This document shows, piece after piece, positions 33,575-41,921 of a DNA stretch of 64,000 nucleotides. The stretch spans positions 47,535-111,534 of the forward strand of contig NZ_QJKD01000019.1 in assembly GCF_003201875.1 (NCBI RefSeq). The letters are read 5' to 3'. Numbering within the stretch: position 1 is the stretch's first letter; the number at the start of each line of letters is the position of its first letter. The position numbers and the translations under genes are program-made. This DNA is from Hungatella effluvii (lineage in GTDB: Bacteria; Bacillota; Clostridia; Lachnospirales; Lachnospiraceae). The notes below the pieces were generated by a model. That model ran no database searches and was not told the DNA's origin. It saw only the letters and a list, made by a program, of their open reading frames with translations.

Positions 33575-34512
33575 CTGTCACCTCCCTTTTTGCTCAGGCT
33601 GATTCTCGGGTCGAGCAGAACCATCAGGATATCGCCGAAAAGCAGCCCCATAACACCGACGCAGGCATAGAGGAGCACGATTCCCTGAACCATGGTATTG
33701 TCGTGTTTCTTAATCACCGTGACGAGCAGGCCGCCCATTCCCGGAATGCTGTATAAGGATTCGATATAGATGGAGCCGATGACCGTATTCAAAAATGCGG
33801 TCGGTATGTACTGGGCCAGCGGAACAAAGGCGTTTCGGAAAATATGCTTGAACATGACGCCGCCCTCGGACATGCCCTTTGCCCTGGCCAGCTTCACATA
33901 GTCCTTATTGCTCTCATCCACCATGTAGCGCCTCAGCCACATGCCGTAAAATGCGATATTATTTAAAGACATGGAGACAACCGGAAGAATCCAGTACTTC
34001 GGATCATCGATTTGAAACAGCAGACCGACTCCCAGCGCCTGCGTTCCGTACAGCTGGATATAAAGGAAGTAGACCGCCGCAGGAACCGCCTGGATACAGA
34101 CGATAAATAACGTCCCCAGCTTGTCAAACCATCTGTACTTGTACCGCGCCATCAGTGCTCCCATGGGAAGCCCGACAAACAGCGAAACAATCATGGACAG
34201 GACGCCCAGCTTAATGGACACCGGAACCTTATCGGCCAGAATCTCCGCTACCGGCACATTTGCCCGGTAAATTCTGGATACCCCCAAATCTCCGTGCACC
34301 AGATCGTTAAAGAAGCGTACCACCTGAACCGGAAGCGGATCCGTAAGTCCCATCTCCTGTAAGCTTACCTGGATCTGCTGCGGAGTCAGCTTATCGAAAT
34401 TGGTGAAATAGCCTTCAATGGGCATCAGACGAAGCAGGCAGAAAACGACAGTCAGAATAATGATTAGAGTAAGAAACGATCGCGCAATTCTTTTACCTAG
34501 ATATTTTAGCAT
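33571..34512 (-). CDS. Oligopeptide ABC transporter permease (OppB type)
   Basis: This protein of about 313 aa starts at the ATG at 34512 (MLKYLGKRIARSF), with AAAGGAG eleven bases upstream; an ATG nine bases earlier is too close to that site. It has the typical first helix, a large extracytoplasmic domain and the loop YVKLARAKGMSEGGVMFKHI (EAA motif). It precedes OppC with a 4-bp overlap. It lies after two hairpins that separate it from the binding-protein gene. Confidence 0.94.
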   Translation of the reverse strand: MLKYLGKRIARSFLTLIIILTVVFCLLRLMPIEGYFTNFDKLTPQQIQVSLQEMGLTDPLPVQVVRFFNDLVHGDLGVSRIYRANVPVAEILADKVPVSIKLGVLSMIVSLFVGLPMGALMARYKYRWFDKLGTLFIVCIQAVPAAVYFLYIQLYGTQALGVGLLFQIDDPKYWILPVVSMSLNNIAFYGMWLRRYMVDESNKDYVKLARAKGMSEGGVMFKHIFRNAFVPLAQYIPTAFLNTVIGSIYIESLYSIPGMGGLLVTVIKKHDNTMVQGIVLLYACVGVMGLLFGDILMVLLDPRISLSKKGGDR

Positions 34513-34552
34513 CAGCAACATAACTCCTTTGTAATTTCTTTTATAAAAACAC

Positions 34553-34604
34553 TCTCGGAAGCAGATGTCATCGGCAATTTCGTAAATTACATCTATTTCC
34601 GAGA
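34553..34604 (-). other. Intercistronic hairpin 1, oppA-oppB
   Basis: Arms TCTCGGAA..AGATGT (34553-34568) and ACATCT..TTCCGAGA (34589-34604) pair with one two-base internal mismatch. It lacks a U-tract. Together with hairpin 2 it probably protects or attenuates the mRNA so that binding protein is made in excess of permease. Confidence 0.6.
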
Positions 34605-34630
34605 ACATTTTTACTTATTTCCGCAGTGAT

Positions 34631-34670
34631 GCGGATACTTACCGAAGTAAATGTTCCGGTAAGCATCCGC
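34631..34670 (-). other. Intercistronic hairpin 2, oppA-oppB
   Basis: Arms GCGGAT.CTTACCG (34631-34644) and CGGTAAG.ATCCGC (34657-34670) pair with one mismatch, nine bases past the binding-protein stop. No U-tract follows. Confidence 0.65.
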
Positions 34671-34678
34671 CCTCCGCT

Positions 34679-36631
34679 CTACTGGCCTGCTTTCTCTTTA
34701 TTCGCCTCAAACTCTTCCATAGAGATATAATGATCCTGCAGATGCTGGCCCTTATACTTTAAGTTGGACACACCAAACGGCGCATACTGGCCTTCAAACA
34801 CATTGAGCTTCGTCGCAAGATATTTGCTTACGCTGATGCTGAAAGGCACGACAAGCGCATGATTAATCAGAGTGGCCTCCGCTTTGGCAAATGCCTCATA
34901 GCGGGCGTTGATATCCACCTTGATGTCCTTGGCTTCCTCAATCGTTGTAAAATACTCTAATACAGCGTCGGCAGAAGGGGTTCCATCCTCAATGGCTTTC
35001 GCAAGGTTTGCATACTTGTAGCCCAGATCGTAGCCGCTCTCGCCTTTCGCCTGGTAGAATGGATCGGTCCATGTCTCCGGGTCCGCGTAATCGGCGCCCC
35101 AGTTACACTTTAACATTGCGTACTTTCCGTTACGGCGGATCTCAGTCAGGAATCCGTCGGTTGGACCTGTCTGCACGATAATATCGATGAAATCAGTTCC
35201 CAGCAGCGATTCCATCTGCTGTTCCACAACCTGACACTCCTTATCCCAGTTGACCTCGGTAGGATTGTACGGCAGCAGCACCTTCACCGGGAAGGTCACG
35301 CCTTCGGCCGCCAGCTCACTCTTTGCCAGATCACGGTACTCCACGGCCTTCGCCTCATTAAAGGTATCTCCCAGAGCCGCCATATCGCCGATCTCTGTAA
35401 AATCGGTTCCATCCGCATTGAAGGTAAACTTCGCCGGAGTGATGGTATTGATCACGTAATCTTCCGGAACGTTCGGCTCCAGCACAGCGACTTCCTTGGT
35501 CTTATTCAGAGCGGAAGAGAGGGCCTTCCGGAAGTTCTCATTATTCACAGCCTTTCTCCAGTTATCCGGCTCATACTCTGCATCGAACTGTGGATCAAAG
35601 TTGAAGCAATAGAAATAGGAGTAGCTGTTTCTCGGCCTCTCACGGCTGATCAGATTCTTTGTATCCTCGTTGCTCATCCAGTCGTCCAGAATATCGGCTG
35701 TGATTTCCGCGTAATCGATCTCACCGCGCTTGATCATCTCCGGTCCGATCGTAGTCGATTCCGCATTGTAAATCTTCTGTATTTCATCGATATAGACGAT
35801 GTCCGCATCATAGTTTAATGTATTCTTTTTATAGATCCGGCGCTCCTGAGGAGAAAATTCCGACATATAGTAAGAACCATTGTAGTACATCTTATCTGCG
35901 GCCGTTGCAAACGTCTTGCCCAGTTCCTCCAGCTGAGGTCCATAAGCCGGCATATAGACGATATAAGCCAGAGAAGACAGGAAATACGGCACTTCCGTCT
36001 CCAGCGTATAGGTAAGCGTATGGTCATCCACTGCCTTTACTCCCACCTCGGAGAAATCGACAGCATTCCATACCACACCGTCCTCATCGGCTCCGCCGTT
36101 ATATACAAGGCCATTGTAATAGGCTTTGGCATTTGCTATCACACCGAACAGATTCTGCACAATTCCGCTCTCGTATTCCGGTGTCAGCTGGTATTTGATG
36201 GCGTCGACAAAGTCCTGTGCCGTCACGTCGGCTACCGGCGCGCCTGTGTTATCCACCCATTTGGCTTCTCTTAAATGAAAGGTCCACGTCTTGGACGCCT
36301 CGTCATATTCCCATTCCGTCGCCTGTCCCGGACGGATCTTGCCTTCACTGTCGTACTCAATCAGCGTATCGATACAATATGCTGCTGTTTTAAAATCCGC
36401 TTCTGACGCAGAAACCAGATAGTTTAATGTTGTAACTTCCCCCGAATACAGCTCTGTGTACACGACGGGTTTTCCCCCGTCTTCGCCTTTACCGGCCTCG
36501 TTTTTCCCAGCCTCCGTTCCAGCAGCCGCAGAGCCGCCTTCCGTCGTCTTTTTACCGCCGCATCCGCTGAGCACGGTCGAAGCAGCAAGAACAGCACAGA
36601 GCAGTGCCGCAGTCAATCTTCTTTTCTTCAT
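34679..36631 (-). CDS. Oligopeptide-binding lipoprotein (OppA type)
   Basis: This 650-aa family 5 extracellular binding protein has a signal peptide ending in the lipobox LSGC, a Gly/Glu/Lys-rich linker, and the large two-lobed peptide-binding fold (ATEWEYDEASKTWTFHLREA is the family signature). In this operon, with epimerase, NlpC/P60 and cytosolic hydrolases, the cargo is probably murein peptide as in MppA/Ykf systems. That is inferred from context, not from binding-site residues. Confidence 0.93.
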   Translation of the reverse strand: MKKRRLTAALLCAVLAASTVLSGCGGKKTTEGGSAAAGTEAGKNEAGKGEDGGKPVVYTELYSGEVTTLNYLVSASEADFKTAAYCIDTLIEYDSEGKIRPGQATEWEYDEASKTWTFHLREAKWVDNTGAPVADVTAQDFVDAIKYQLTPEYESGIVQNLFGVIANAKAYYNGLVYNGGADEDGVVWNAVDFSEVGVKAVDDHTLTYTLETEVPYFLSSLAYIVYMPAYGPQLEELGKTFATAADKMYYNGSYYMSEFSPQERRIYKKNTLNYDADIVYIDEIQKIYNAESTTIGPEMIKRGEIDYAEITADILDDWMSNEDTKNLISRERPRNSYSYFYCFNFDPQFDAEYEPDNWRKAVNNENFRKALSSALNKTKEVAVLEPNVPEDYVINTITPAKFTFNADGTDFTEIGDMAALGDTFNEAKAVEYRDLAKSELAAEGVTFPVKVLLPYNPTEVNWDKECQVVEQQMESLLGTDFIDIIVQTGPTDGFLTEIRRNGKYAMLKCNWGADYADPETWTDPFYQAKGESGYDLGYKYANLAKAIEDGTPSADAVLEYFTTIEEAKDIKVDINARYEAFAKAEATLINHALVVPFSISVSKYLATKLNVFEGQYAPFGVSNLKYKGQHLQDHYISMEEFEANKEKAGQ

Positions 36632-36696
36632 AAGTTTTCCTCCATGTTCCTAATATTCTAACCCTTGCGGGATTAGTTTCCATACGATTACGCCAG

Positions 36697-37782
36697 TTAC
36701 GGCTCAAATGCGGGAACTCTGGTAATCCCGATCCCGTCATTGTCATTCATTCGGATGACCGCGCCCTCATAAACCGGTCCCCCTGTATACGGATCGGTGG
36801 AACAGAGGGATGGACCGTCCAAATCCGCACGGGTAATAATCCCCTTACCCGCCGCCAGATGAGCCGCCGCGCTGACCGCGATCTTGCTCTCCAGCATACA
36901 CCCGATCATGCACTCCACTCCGTAGCTTTCCGCAATGGCACAGATCTTCAGCGCCTCATAGATCCCGCCGGTCTTCATCAGCTTAATGTTAATGAGATCC
37001 GCCGCCCGGTTCTGGATAATCCGAACCGCATCCTCCGGAGAAAACACGCTTTCATCCGCCAGGACAGGTGTGGCCACATTGGCCGTCACAAACTTCATCC
37101 CGTCAAAATCATGAGCATTCACCGGCTGTTCCACTAAATCCATCTCAATTCCCGAATCCTCCATGGCCCTGATGATGCGAACGGCCTCTTTGGCCGTCCA
37201 GCCCTGGTTGGCGTCGATGCGCAGCCGGATCTCCGGCCCCACAGCCGCCCGGATCTCCCGGATTCTCCGGATATCTTTTACGCCTTCTTTTCCCACCTTG
37301 ATTTTCAGGATTCGAAAGCCCTGTTTAACCGCCTTTATGCTGTCCTCCACCATCTCGTCCACACCGTTGACGCTGATGGTCAGATCTGTCTCCACTTCTG
37401 TCCTGCTGCCTCCCAGAATCCGGTACAAAGGCTTCCTGCAGGACTGCGCATACAGATCATAGAGCGCCATATCCACCGCCGCCTTGGCCGATGTATTCTT
37501 CACCATACAGCCGTGAAGCTTCTTCATCATGCCGTCCAGGTTATCGATCTCCATACCGATCAGATTCGGAGCAATAAACTCCTCGATGGCACACCGGATG
37601 GAGCCTTTCGTATCCCCGGTAATCACAGCAGTGGGAGGGGCCTCTCCAAAGCCCGTTCTGCCGTCATCCGCGGTAACCCTGACCACAATATCATTCACAC
37701 TGTTCACGGTCCGCAAAGCCGTCTTAAACGGCGTTACAAGCGGAATATTCACTTCCGCTGTCTCTATCTTCGCAATTCTCAT
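36697..37782 (-). CDS. L-Ala-D/L-Glu epimerase (enolase superfamily)
   Basis: This 361-aa enzyme is of the muconate-lactonising subgroup. Catalytic and metal residues are visible in ILKIKVG (first Lys base pair), RIDANQGW (Asp ligand), LVEQPV (Glu), LADESVF (Asp/Glu) and NIKLMKTGGI (second Lys), with the DLDGPSL end loop typical of dipeptide epimerases. It converts L-Ala-D-Glu from murein to L-Ala-L-Glu so that peptidases can use it. Its start overlaps the stop of the upstream hydrolase gene by 4 bp. Confidence 0.9.
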   Translation of the reverse strand: MRIAKIETAEVNIPLVTPFKTALRTVNSVNDIVVRVTADDGRTGFGEAPPTAVITGDTKGSIRCAIEEFIAPNLIGMEIDNLDGMMKKLHGCMVKNTSAKAAVDMALYDLYAQSCRKPLYRILGGSRTEVETDLTISVNGVDEMVEDSIKAVKQGFRILKIKVGKEGVKDIRRIREIRAAVGPEIRLRIDANQGWTAKEAVRIIRAMEDSGIEMDLVEQPVNAHDFDGMKFVTANVATPVLADESVFSPEDAVRIIQNRAADLINIKLMKTGGIYEALKICAIAESYGVECMIGCMLESKIAVSAAAHLAAGKGIITRADLDGPSLCSTDPYTGGPVYEGAVIRMNDNDGIGITRVPAFEP

Positions 37783-38579
37783 ACTCTAACCTCCGAATTT
37801 CTATGGTACAGCCACAGGGAAGTCTCCGCCATCACGCGCTCATATGCCGGCGTATCGGTATCGTTTCCGCAGTAGCACACGATAAATGGCTGTTTTGCAT
37901 ATACAATTCCAACATCATGTGTAATTCCGCAGTCTTCCCCTGTCTTGTGGGCGATTTCCGGTTCCTCCGGCAGTGCCTGCAGATAAAACGGAATCTTGCT
38001 GCACAGCTGCTGGTTCTTTAAAATAGAAATCATCTTTTCACTGGCCTGCCGGCTCACCAGTCTGCCCTGATACATCTCACGCAGCAGACGGCCCGTCTCC
38101 GCTGCCGTTATGTAATTCTGGATTCCCTGCTTTGATTTCTCCGTATCGTACATCTTCCGCTGGAGCACCGTATCGCGGTATCCCATCCGCCTGATCGTGC
38201 GGTTAATCTCCTCGATTCCAAGAAGATCGATGAGTACATTCGTCGCCGTATTATCGCTGAAAATAATCATCAGCGTCACGAGATCGAGAACCGTCACTTC
38301 GATTCCGTCATGGAGATACGTAAGTGCCCCGCAGGACGGCACACAGTCCTCCCGCTTCATGCGGATGATCCTGTCGGAACTCAGAGTCCCCTCCTCGAAC
38401 CTCACAAATGCTTCTGTCATCACAAACAGCTTGATAACGCTGGCGGCCATCATCCGTTCGTCCTCGTGATGCGCCGCCCGCTCACCGGTCACAAGGTTTT
38501 CATAATAAAATCCCGTTTTTCCCGGAAGTCTCCTGATCTTCTCGGTCACTTCCTCTTCCAGACTGCCTGTCAACCGCAT
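37779..38579 (-). CDS. Class A beta-lactamase-fold serine hydrolase (cytosolic)
   Basis: This 266-aa protein has SVIK (Ser47-Lys50), SDN (~108) and HKTG (~211), the three motifs of class A beta-lactamases, but no signal peptide. It is the first gene of the peptide-recycling operon and is translationally coupled to the epimerase (ATGA overlap). It is about as distant from the second operon copy (28297-29142) as family members usually are, so it is not a recent duplicate. A cytosolic peptidase on imported muropeptides fits the context; resistance is unlikely. Confidence 0.82.
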   Translation of the reverse strand: MRLTGSLEEEVTEKIRRLPGKTGFYYENLVTGERAAHHEDERMMAASVIKLFVMTEAFVRFEEGTLSSDRIIRMKREDCVPSCGALTYLHDGIEVTVLDLVTLMIIFSDNTATNVLIDLLGIEEINRTIRRMGYRDTVLQRKMYDTEKSKQGIQNYITAAETGRLLREMYQGRLVSRQASEKMISILKNQQLCSKIPFYLQALPEEPEIAHKTGEDCGITHDVGIVYAKQPFIVCYCGNDTDTPAYERVMAETSLWLYHRNSEVRV

Positions 38580-38769
38580 AAGTCCCCTCTCTACGCCTGT
38601 CGAATTTTCATATAGAAAAAAAGAGGCACTGCACCTACCACCTACAGCTACCTCATTGCACCTGATTTTGCGACTGATCCGTATTCTTTATGAAATATAA
38701 TCTTATGTATAAGTATAATAAATTTCACAAAAAAAGCAAGCGCTATTTCCCTCTGTTTCGGTAATTTTA

Positions 38770-38918
38770 TAACAGTTCAGACGGCTCATCTTCTTGACCG
38801 AAAAATCCGGTCAAGAAGCATCGGATATTCATCCGATGTAAAAAATGGTGCAAAGACGGCCTTATGAGCCAGCTCAACGTCCGTTTTTGCACCATTTTTC
38901 CCGCCGTCTGAACTGTTA
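38770..38918. repeat. 149-bp nested palindrome with three internal hairpins
   Basis: Outer arms (38770-38785 and 38903-38918, TAACAGTTCAGACGG and its complement) pair perfectly over 16 bp. Inside are hairpin 1 with an 11-bp perfect stem (38790-38800 / 38808-38818), hairpin 2 with an 8-bp perfect stem (38819-38826 / 38831-38838) and hairpin 3 with a ~19-bp stem (38841-38859 / 38882-38900) that itself contains TGAGC-CA-GCTCA. The result is a compact four-way junction. It lies between the Crp gene end and the recycling operon start. I know no named RNA with this layout. Confidence 0.85.
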
Positions 38919-38932
38919 CGTCATTTTATTAC

Positions 38933-39022
38933 GGTTTGCAGCCCCTCCGGCCTCGGCTGGCCGGTTTGCGGCTCCTTTGGCCTCAGCTGGCCGGTTTGCA
39001 GTCCCTCTGGCTTCGGTTGTCC
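38933..39022. repeat. Three tandem 30-bp repeats
   Basis: Units begin GGTTTGC(A/G)G and end CTGGCC or TTGTCC at 38933-38962, 38963-38992 and 38993-39022, about 80-90% alike. They lie past the end of the Crp/Fnr gene and beside the nested palindrome. Confidence 0.8.
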
Positions 39023-39084
39023 AGTCTGCTCTGCCGTTCACGGCTTTAAAAATTGGCTGCCCCGCTGCCTGCCACGTTTTTTGA

Positions 39085-39732
39085 CTACCGCAGCTCCGCT
39101 TTCAGCAGCTGAAACTGATTTTTATGGAAGGCTATCTGTCCTTCCTCCTTCAGCCGCCCCAGCTCCTTCGACATGGCGCTCCTGTCCACGGCCAGATAAT
39201 CAGCCATCTCCTGACGGTTTAACGGAATAGTAAAGGACTCCCCTCCCGCCTTCTTTGCCTGCTCCGACAAATAAGAAAGAATCTTCTCCCTGGTTGTGCG
39301 TTTTCCCATATGGCCGATCTTCTGCGTCAGCGTCATATTCTTTTCCGCCAGGATTTTAAGCATATTGCGGACCAGACGGTTATGAAACTCACATGCGGAC
39401 GGACAGACGGTTATAATTCTCTCACAGTTGATAAAGAGCACCTCCGTCTTCTCCGCGGCGGTCACACTGACCGGCAGACACTCCACGCGCGCAAAGGAAA
39501 ACGCCTCGCCGAACAGACCTCCCCGCTCCACATGGGCCAGTATGGTCCGGTTGCCCCAGAAGTCGTCGGAAAATACCAGCACGCTGCCGGACAGAACCAT
39601 ACCTACCTGATCCGCCCGGTCGCCCGCCATTAAGATGTACTCTCCTTCATCAAATAAAACTCTTCTTCCGCCAAGACACGGAAGCAGCTGTTCCAGTTCC
39701 CCATTTTCAATCCCGTCAAATAATGAAACCAT
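39085..39732 (-). CDS. Crp/Fnr family transcriptional regulator
   Basis: This 215-aa protein has an N-terminal cyclic-nucleotide-binding-like barrel (EYILMAGDRADQVGMVLSGS, GGLFGEAFSF), a long dimer helix and a C-terminal winged helix with the recognition segment LNRQEMADYLAVDRSAMSKEL. No N-terminal cysteine cluster like that of Fnr is seen, so it does not look like an oxygen sensor itself. It is divergent from a ferredoxin-like gene, with a GTTG-N6-CAAC inverted repeat between them that it may bind. Confidence 0.88.
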   Translation of the reverse strand: MVSLFDGIENGELEQLLPCLGGRRVLFDEGEYILMAGDRADQVGMVLSGSVLVFSDDFWGNRTILAHVERGGLFGEAFSFARVECLPVSVTAAEKTEVLFINCERIITVCPSACEFHNRLVRNMLKILAEKNMTLTQKIGHMGKRTTREKILSYLSEQAKKAGGESFTIPLNRQEMADYLAVDRSAMSKELGRLKEEGQIAFHKNQFQLLKAELR

Positions 39733-39765
39733 CGTACTCCGCCATTTCGATTTATTTTCAATTTC

Positions 39766-39779
39766 GTTGCAAAAACAAC
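39766..39779. promoter_or_regulatory. Inverted repeat in the Crp/ferredoxin divergent promoter
   Basis: GTTG-CAAAAA-CAAC lies midway in the 103-bp divergent gap. Its size fits a Crp/Fnr-type dimer site, though the half-site is not the classic TTGAT or TGTGA. An AT-rich -10-like TATAGTATGATA follows for the plus-strand gene. Confidence 0.45.
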
Positions 39780-39835
39780 ATACATTTATTTTTTAGTATA
39801 GTATGATACAGCTATCGAGTCAAGGAGGAAAAAAC

Positions 39836-40462
39836 ATGATAAGAAAAATCATTCACATTGATACAGACGCCTGTACCGGCTGCGGACTGTGTGCCGAAGC
39901 CTGCCACGAGGGAGCCATTCAGATGATAGACGGAAAAGCAGTTTTAACGAGAGAGGATTACTGTGACGGTCTGGGAGACTGCCTGCCCGCCTGTCCCGCA
40001 GGGGCCATCTCCTTTGTAGAGCGCGAAGCGCCTGCCTACGATCACTCCGCTGTACAGCAGGCCAAGCAGGCCCGGAACCAGGCCGGACCGGAAGACGTTC
40101 CAAGCTGCCTGTCCCAGTGGCCGGTCCAGATTAAACTGGCGCCCATCCACGCCCCCTATTTCGCCAATGCCGACCTGTTGATCGCAGCGGACTGCACCGC
40201 TTTCTCCTATGGTAATTTCCACCACGATTTTATCCGGGACCACATCACTCTGATCGGATGTCCGAAATTAGACAGCACGGATTATTCCGAGAAACTGACG
40301 GAAATCCTGCGTGAAAATGACATCCGCTCCATAACGGTAACCCGTATGGAAGTTCCCTGCTGCGGCGGAATTCAATTTGCAGTGGAACGCGCGCTGGAAA
40401 ACAGTGGGAAAGATATCCCCTGTAACGTATTTACTATAGGGATTGATGGGCATTTGCAGTAA
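39836..40462 (+). CDS. 4Fe-4S ferredoxin-domain protein
   Basis: This 208-aa protein starts at the ATG at 39836 after AAGGAGG. Residues ~8-65 hold two Cys motifs, CTGCGLCAEACHEGAI and CDGLGDCLPACPAGAI, typical of a two-cluster ferredoxin with one longer loop. The remaining ~140 residues end with a CCGG motif (VPCCGGIQFAVE), which is common in this family beside Crp/Fnr regulators and hybrid-cluster (hydroxylamine reductase) genes in clostridia. No hcp gene is present here. Likely a redox or nitrosative-stress electron carrier; the role is inferred. Confidence 0.85.
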   Translation: MIRKIIHIDTDACTGCGLCAEACHEGAIQMIDGKAVLTREDYCDGLGDCLPACPAGAISFVEREAPAYDHSAVQQAKQARNQAGPEDVPSCLSQWPVQIKLAPIHAPYFANADLLIAADCTAFSYGNFHHDFIRDHITLIGCPKLDSTDYSEKLTEILRENDIRSITVTRMEVPCCGGIQFAVERALENSGKDIPCNVFTIGIDGHLQ

Positions 40463-40495
40463 AGACGAATTGAAATAAGCTAGAATGTTAATCAA

Positions 40496-40535
40496 AAATA
40501 GAAAAGACATCCACAATCGGATGTCTTTTCTATTT
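40496..40535. terminator. Bidirectional intrinsic terminator
   Basis: A 17-bp perfect stem (40496-40512 / 40519-40535) with a 6-base loop has T-rich ends on both strands. It separates the plus-strand ferredoxin gene from the minus-strand tRNA-Arg. Confidence 0.9.
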
Positions 40536-40550
40536 GGAACCCTATTTTAA

Positions 40551-40624
40551 TGCGCCGAACATGATTCGAACACGCGGCCTTCTGGTCCGTAGCCAGACGC
40601 TCTATCCAGCTGAGCTATCGGCGC
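40551..40624 (-). tRNA. tRNA-Arg (ACG)
   Basis: The 74-base cloverleaf has acceptor GCGCCGA/..GGCGCA, D-loop AGCTCAGCTGGATAGAGC, anticodon loop CTACGGA (anticodon ACG, read as ICG) and T-arm with GTTCGAATC. No CCA is encoded. Confidence 0.95.
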
Positions 40625-40700
40625 ATATTGCTTTCGCAACGGTATTAAGTATATACGATAGAATCAGTTTTGTCAACTGGTTTTTTAAATTTTTCCATAG

Positions 40701-41702
40701 CTAGGATTTCCAGTAAATAATTCCCTCCCGCTCGTTTCTCTCCACAAGCCCTTCCCCATACATAAATTCCAAACAGGAAAAAGTCTTCGCCCAAATCTGG
40801 GTACAGGAGACGAAATGGCGGTAATCAGGCGGTCCCTGGCTTCTTCCGTATGCTCGAACGCCGACATCCCGGGTGGTCATAAATCCCCTATCCTCTTCCA
40901 GTATCCTCTTCATGATTTCGCATTTATCCAGATAGCCGAGAATAATCCGGTTGGCTTCCTTTTCCACATCCTCTATGGGACCGTAATGGCAGGGCAGAAT
41001 CCGACAGTCCGCATATCGGTGCTTCATATCGCCGAGAGATTCCATATAGCATTTTAAAAGTCCCAGATCCTTCTGCTGGCTGCCCACGATCGGCACAATG
41101 GTAGTCATAATCTGATCCCCGCAAAACAGCAATCCGCGTGTCTTCTCATAGAGTCCGCACTGTCCGAACGTATGACCCTTTAAAGAAACGACATCGAATC
41201 CATACTCCCCATAGCCCAGGGTCTCACCGGGGCAGGTCGGGATAAAGCTGAAATCCTGGGCCTTTCCCCGTTCCGCATAAGCGCGGCCGGTATATTCCAT
41301 AATAGCCTGATAGACCTCCGGCGTATCCTTTTCCGTCACACCCACAGTCCGCAAATTCTGTACGCGCGACTCTTCATCCGCCAGATAGCAGTGAAGCAGG
41401 TCTGCCCGCTTCCTGGTCTCCTCCGGATTCATCAACACACTTGCCCCCAGCTCCTGCAAAGCCGGCACAAGCCCCGTATGGTCCGGATGGTCGTGGGTAA
41501 TAAACACGTCTAAATCCTTATAGGACACTCCAAGCGCCTCTACCATACCGCTCAGAATCTCCCAGTCCCGCTCAAACCGGAAGGAGGTATCCACCATCAG
41601 GCTGCGCCCGGGCTGCCGGATCAGATAGAGATTGCGGGGACTCATGTGACGGTCAGAATAGGAAATCGTCTCCTGAAATATATTGTGGTAAATTTCCTGC
41701 AT
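40701..41702 (-). CDS. MBL-fold metallohydrolase
   Basis: This 333-aa metallo-beta-lactamase-fold protein has the metal motif THDHPDHTG (~residues 67-75), a further His in LKGHTFGQCG, the Asp in LFCGDQIM and a distal His in LPCHYGP. The C-terminal ~70 residues form a winged-helix-like tail (LEFMYGEGLVERNEREG). It matches the broad glyoxalase II/RNase Z-like hydrolase group; the substrate (perhaps a thioester) is unknown. It is a single gene between tRNA-Arg and a gene-free stretch. Confidence 0.85.
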   Translation of the reverse strand: MQEIYHNIFQETISYSDRHMSPRNLYLIRQPGRSLMVDTSFRFERDWEILSGMVEALGVSYKDLDVFITHDHPDHTGLVPALQELGASVLMNPEETRKRADLLHCYLADEESRVQNLRTVGVTEKDTPEVYQAIMEYTGRAYAERGKAQDFSFIPTCPGETLGYGEYGFDVVSLKGHTFGQCGLYEKTRGLLFCGDQIMTTIVPIVGSQQKDLGLLKCYMESLGDMKHRYADCRILPCHYGPIEDVEKEANRIILGYLDKCEIMKRILEEDRGFMTTRDVGVRAYGRSQGPPDYRHFVSCTQIWAKTFSCLEFMYGEGLVERNEREGIIYWKS

Positions 41703-41860
41703 AGTTTCCTCCCCCTCACATCATCGCTGCTTTCCGTTAATAACCTTCATTGTAAAAACTTTTCGGACAAATGTCAAATGGAATTCGGACTATATCCCTC
41801 TTCATAAGCAGCTGTTCCTCCGGCACGCTATCCGTTTCTCAGCACAGCACTATAACATTG
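41703..41860. other. Gene-free gap
   Basis: I see no gene. It must hold the MBL gene promoter; no strong -35/-10 pair stands out. Confidence 0.4.
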
Positions 41861-41864
41861 AAGA

Positions 41865-41912
41865 TAAAAAACGCAGGCGCAGGTAAGAATCTTTGTTCTT
41901 TTCCTGCGCCTG
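41865..41912 (-). terminator. Intrinsic terminator of the GH16-ABC operon
   Basis: Minus-strand stem CAGGCGCAGG / CCTGCGCCTG (10 bp perfect, extended by AAGAA/TTCTT) is followed by CGTTTTTTATC. It lies ten bases past the stop of the lectin remnant, not next to the GH16 stop, which suggests the remnant belongs to the GH16 transcript. Confidence 0.85.
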
Positions 41913-41921
41913 TCCCACCGT

